Origin: Prevotella sp.
GTDB taxonomy: Bacteria > Bacteroidota > Bacteroidia > Bacteroidales > Bacteroidaceae
Direction: 5' to 3'
Length of the DNA stretch: 45,174 bases
Assembly (NCBI GenBank): GCA_017524385.1
Contig: JAFWSS010000235.1
Location: 1 to 45,174, forward strand
The notes beneath the pieces are model-generated. The model saw nothing but the letters and a program-made list of their open reading frames with translations, was not told the DNA's origin and ran no database searches. The translations under genes and the position numbers were made by a program. Positions 43,379-45,174 of the stretch are shown here, piece after piece; the first letter of the stretch is position 1, and every line of letters begins with the position of its first letter.

Positions 43379-44179
43379 ATGAAAAAAACATTCCGTTTCA
43401 TTTGCATGGCTTTCATTGGCATGTCTTTGTTGATGATGGCTAGTTGCGACAAGACTGCAGCCGTAAAGGAAGCTGCTGAAGCTGCTGCTAAATCATGTCC
43501 CATCAAACTCGGGCCTGTTGGCGAAGCCACCTCATTCTCCGTTGATGACGAAGCACTCGTTTGCGACATCACACCAGATTCCGCTTTCATCTCCAATGAT
43601 AATGTGGACAAGTCGCTTGTGGCAAAGTTCCTGGCAGTTCAACTTTTGCAAAAAGCCCCAGAGCTTTTCATGAAATTGACTGAAAGTGGAATAGGGCTTA
43701 AGGGTAATGTAAAACTCGGTTCCGGCAACATTGAGGCTTTCGTCAGTGGTGAGGAACTTTCTCACTTCAGCAAACAGGTCTCTGAAGCTGGAGGAAAATA
43801 TGCCTCCATCCTGCTGCCGATTGTCAACCAATATCTTAACTCCCAAGCCAAGAAGGAATTGGGCGAAGGTCTTACCTTGAAGAAAGTGCAAGTCAAGGGG
43901 ACGAAAGAAGAAGTTATGGTGAATGTAGACGAGGAGAAAATCAAGTTCGATGATCTCAAGAACAAACTCTTCCCTATGAAGGATGACGGAAAACAAAAAA
44001 TTGAATACGTCAAGGATTTTATCAGCATAGCCTTACCTCTTGTCGCTGAAATGGGTTATGACTTGGATTTCAGGTATGCAACAAAATCAGGCAATGAGAC
44101 ATATATTGAAATCACTGCCGATGAAATCAATGCTTATCTGAATGGTGAAAATCAAGAAGAAGTAAAAGAAGAAAAATAA
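43379..44179 (+). CDS. Hypothetical lipoprotein (266 aa)
   Basis: The lipobox MASC (Cys23) follows a hydrophobic signal. The mature region opens with an alpha-helical Ala/Lys/Glu segment (VKEAAEAAAKSCP) and then alternates strands and helices with the sequences GEATSFSVDDEALVCDITPD, GKYASILLPIVNQYLNSQAK and ALPLVAEMGYDLDFRYATKS. No family is recognised. The Lys/Glu-rich end (ENQEEVKEEK) is likely flexible. The frame is open upstream to 43310, but ATG 43379 begins the signal peptide and follows the promoter. Confidence 0.7.
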   Translation: MKKTFRFICMAFIGMSLLMMASCDKTAAVKEAAEAAAKSCPIKLGPVGEATSFSVDDEALVCDITPDSAFISNDNVDKSLVAKFLAVQLLQKAPELFMKLTESGIGLKGNVKLGSGNIEAFVSGEELSHFSKQVSEAGGKYASILLPIVNQYLNSQAKKELGEGLTLKKVQVKGTKEEVMVNVDEEKIKFDDLKNKLFPMKDDGKQKIEYVKDFISIALPLVAEMGYDLDFRYATKSGNETYIEITADEINAYLNGENQEEVKEEK

Positions 44180-44189
44180 CAATTGACAG

Positions 44190-44239
44190 CTGCCTCCCCT
44201 CGACACAGAACTGTAGGACGTGACGAGGGGAGGTTTTTT
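44190..44239 (+). terminator. Terminator between the lipoprotein gene and tcdA
   Basis: CCTCCCCTCG (44190-44199) pairs perfectly with CGAGGGGAGG (44224-44233), followed by six T residues (44234-44239). It lies 10 bases after the lipoprotein stop and rules out the longer start of tcdA. Confidence 0.85.
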
Positions 44240-44252
44240 CATTATATGCGAT

Positions 44253-44972
44253 ATGGTGGTTAATGGTATTTTTCATCGGGCCGAACTGCTCTTGGGCCAG
44301 GAGGCGATGAGGAGGCTTGGCGAAAAGAAAGTCATCATCTTCGGTGTGGGTGGCGTTGGTTCATGGTGCGTGGAAGCATTGGTGAGAACAGGAGTAGGGC
44401 ATTTGACCATCGTGGATAATGATTGTGTTTCCATATCCAACATCAATCGGCAGTTGATGGCCACGACGAAAACGGTTGGGCAAGTGAAGGTTGATGCCTT
44501 AAAGCAACGCTTGCTCGATATCAATCCTGATGTTGAAGTCACCGCATTGCATCAAGTGTTCACAGAGGATACTGCCGAGAGTTTCAACCTCAGTGACTAT
44601 GACTATGTCATTGACGCCATCGACTCCCTCAAGGACAAGGCTTTGCTCATAGATATGACTTGCAAGACTAAGGCCAGGCTGTTCTCATCCATGGGAGCGG
44701 CATTGAAAATGGATCCAGCAAGAGTGAAAGTCGATGAGTTTTGGAAGGTGAATGGCGATCCTCTGGCAAGAGCTCTGAGAAATCACTTCAAGAAAAGGAA
44801 AACATTTCCAAAGAAAAAATTCAAATGTGTCTTCTCAGATGAGTTGCTAAAAAATATGGAGAAGAATGATGATGATGTACTCCATACAAACGGTTCTCTT
44901 GTACACATCACTGCCATATTCGGACTCACTCTCGCTGCGCTTGTTATAAAGGATGCGACAGAATTGAAATGA
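44253..44972 (+). CDS. tcdA: tRNA threonylcarbamoyladenosine dehydratase (TcdA/CsdL, 239 aa)
   Basis: This E1-like enzyme uses ATP to convert t6A37 of tRNA to its cyclic form ct6A. The Rossmann loop is VIIFGVGGVGSWCVEALVR, followed by IVDNDCVSISNINRQ (adenylation site, with the Asn-Arg-Gln motif), and a DYVIDAIDSLKDKALLI segment. The C-terminal half contains the basic stretch NHFKKRKTFPKKKFK, likely for tRNA contact. ATG 44253 is chosen because the frame's earlier ATG (44220) lies in the terminator. Length fits the family. Confidence 0.92.
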   Translation: MVVNGIFHRAELLLGQEAMRRLGEKKVIIFGVGGVGSWCVEALVRTGVGHLTIVDNDCVSISNINRQLMATTKTVGQVKVDALKQRLLDINPDVEVTALHQVFTEDTAESFNLSDYDYVIDAIDSLKDKALLIDMTCKTKARLFSSMGAALKMDPARVKVDEFWKVNGDPLARALRNHFKKRKTFPKKKFKCVFSDELLKNMEKNDDDVLHTNGSLVHITAIFGLTLAALVIKDATELK

Positions 44973-45037
44973 CTATTTCAGATTCCCCCGTCTATTCGCC
45001 ACGCCCTTCGAGGAAATGAGCCTGGCATTTTTCTTAG

Positions 45038-45174
45038 CTTCGCTGATTTTTGTCGCGACTCGGCAGAGTTCAAGCAAGCTTGACTCTGCTCTCGCTGCTC
45101 CAAATTAGCTTCGCTGATTTTTGTCGCGACTCGGCAGAGTTCAAGCAAGCTTGACTCTGCTCTCGCTGCTCCAA
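45038..45174. repeat. Two copies of the 71-74-base palindromic repeat (cut by the window end)
   Basis: Copies begin at about 45038 and 45109, a 71-base period, in the same orientation as the three copies between prfA and pyrF. Both contain CGCGACTCGG, CAGAGTTCAAGC, AAGCTTGACTCTG and CTCGCTGCTCC. The window ends inside the last copy, so the tandem array may continue. It lies downstream of tcdA, in a non-coding stretch after 44972. Confidence 0.9.

Noticed and set aside
44220-44252. Longer TcdA start at 44220
   Set aside because: The extra 11 codons lie inside a strong terminator hairpin.

Overview
The window looks like chromosomal DNA from a Prevotella-like member of the Bacteroidales. Evidence: Bacteroidota-type promoters (TTTG, a spacer of about 19-21, then TAnnTTTG), few Shine-Dalgarno sequences, and families typical of the order (DUF4923-like, DUF3843-like and DUF5715-like proteins, LptC beside a CorC-like protein and a PpiD-like foldase). 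No rRNA, tRNA or CRISPR array was seen.

Layout. 1-2719 (+): a hairpin-rich repeat, a small winged-helix protein, a GH24 lysozyme, then an FMN enzyme of the alpha-hydroxy-acid dehydrogenase family coupled to a sugar isomerase/epimerase. 2994-3611: a DUF4923-type lipoprotein with a strong terminator. 4058-7614 (+): an AT-rich pair of overlapping genes for two DUF262 (ParB/GmrS-like) proteins, only the second with a DUF1524/HNH-like C-terminus; this is the best candidate for a defence system. 7743-11971: an AraC-family regulator (apparently leaderless mRNA) divergent from a DHFR/RibD-like reductase, a cyclophilin-like lipoprotein, an alpha/beta hydrolase and a hexapeptide acetyltransferase. 12282-14296 (-): two poorly characterised genes.

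14398-25163 is a long minus-strand housekeeping run, in transcription order: phoH, purC, menG/ubiE, aroE, purM, an easily missed 58-residue membrane protein, prfA, a three-copy palindromic repeat, pyrF, an HD phosphohydrolase, a nucleoside phosphorylase and mnmE. It mixes purine, pyrimidine, shikimate and menaquinone synthesis with translation functions; many junctions are overlapping or only a few bases apart.

25371-35613: an M15-like DUF5715-type protein (+), convergent with a secreted Cthe_2159-like carbohydrate-binding protein and its small partner (-); then, on the minus strand, a GRAM/PH-like protein, MgtC, ClpC, a Nudix hydrolase, IspE, and a compact cluster of an AAA+ ATPase with two small proteins that resemble YbjN/secretion-chaperone folds.

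35980-44972 (+) is an envelope-biogenesis run: an outer-membrane barrel, LptC, a CorC/GldE-like CBS membrane protein, a PpiD-like foldase, a GH10-like lipoprotein hydrolase, a second lipoprotein, and TcdA (t6A dehydratase). The window ends inside two further copies of the repeat found between prfA and pyrF, so this is a dispersed, locally tandem family. Functional names rest on motif recognition by eye; no database search was run.
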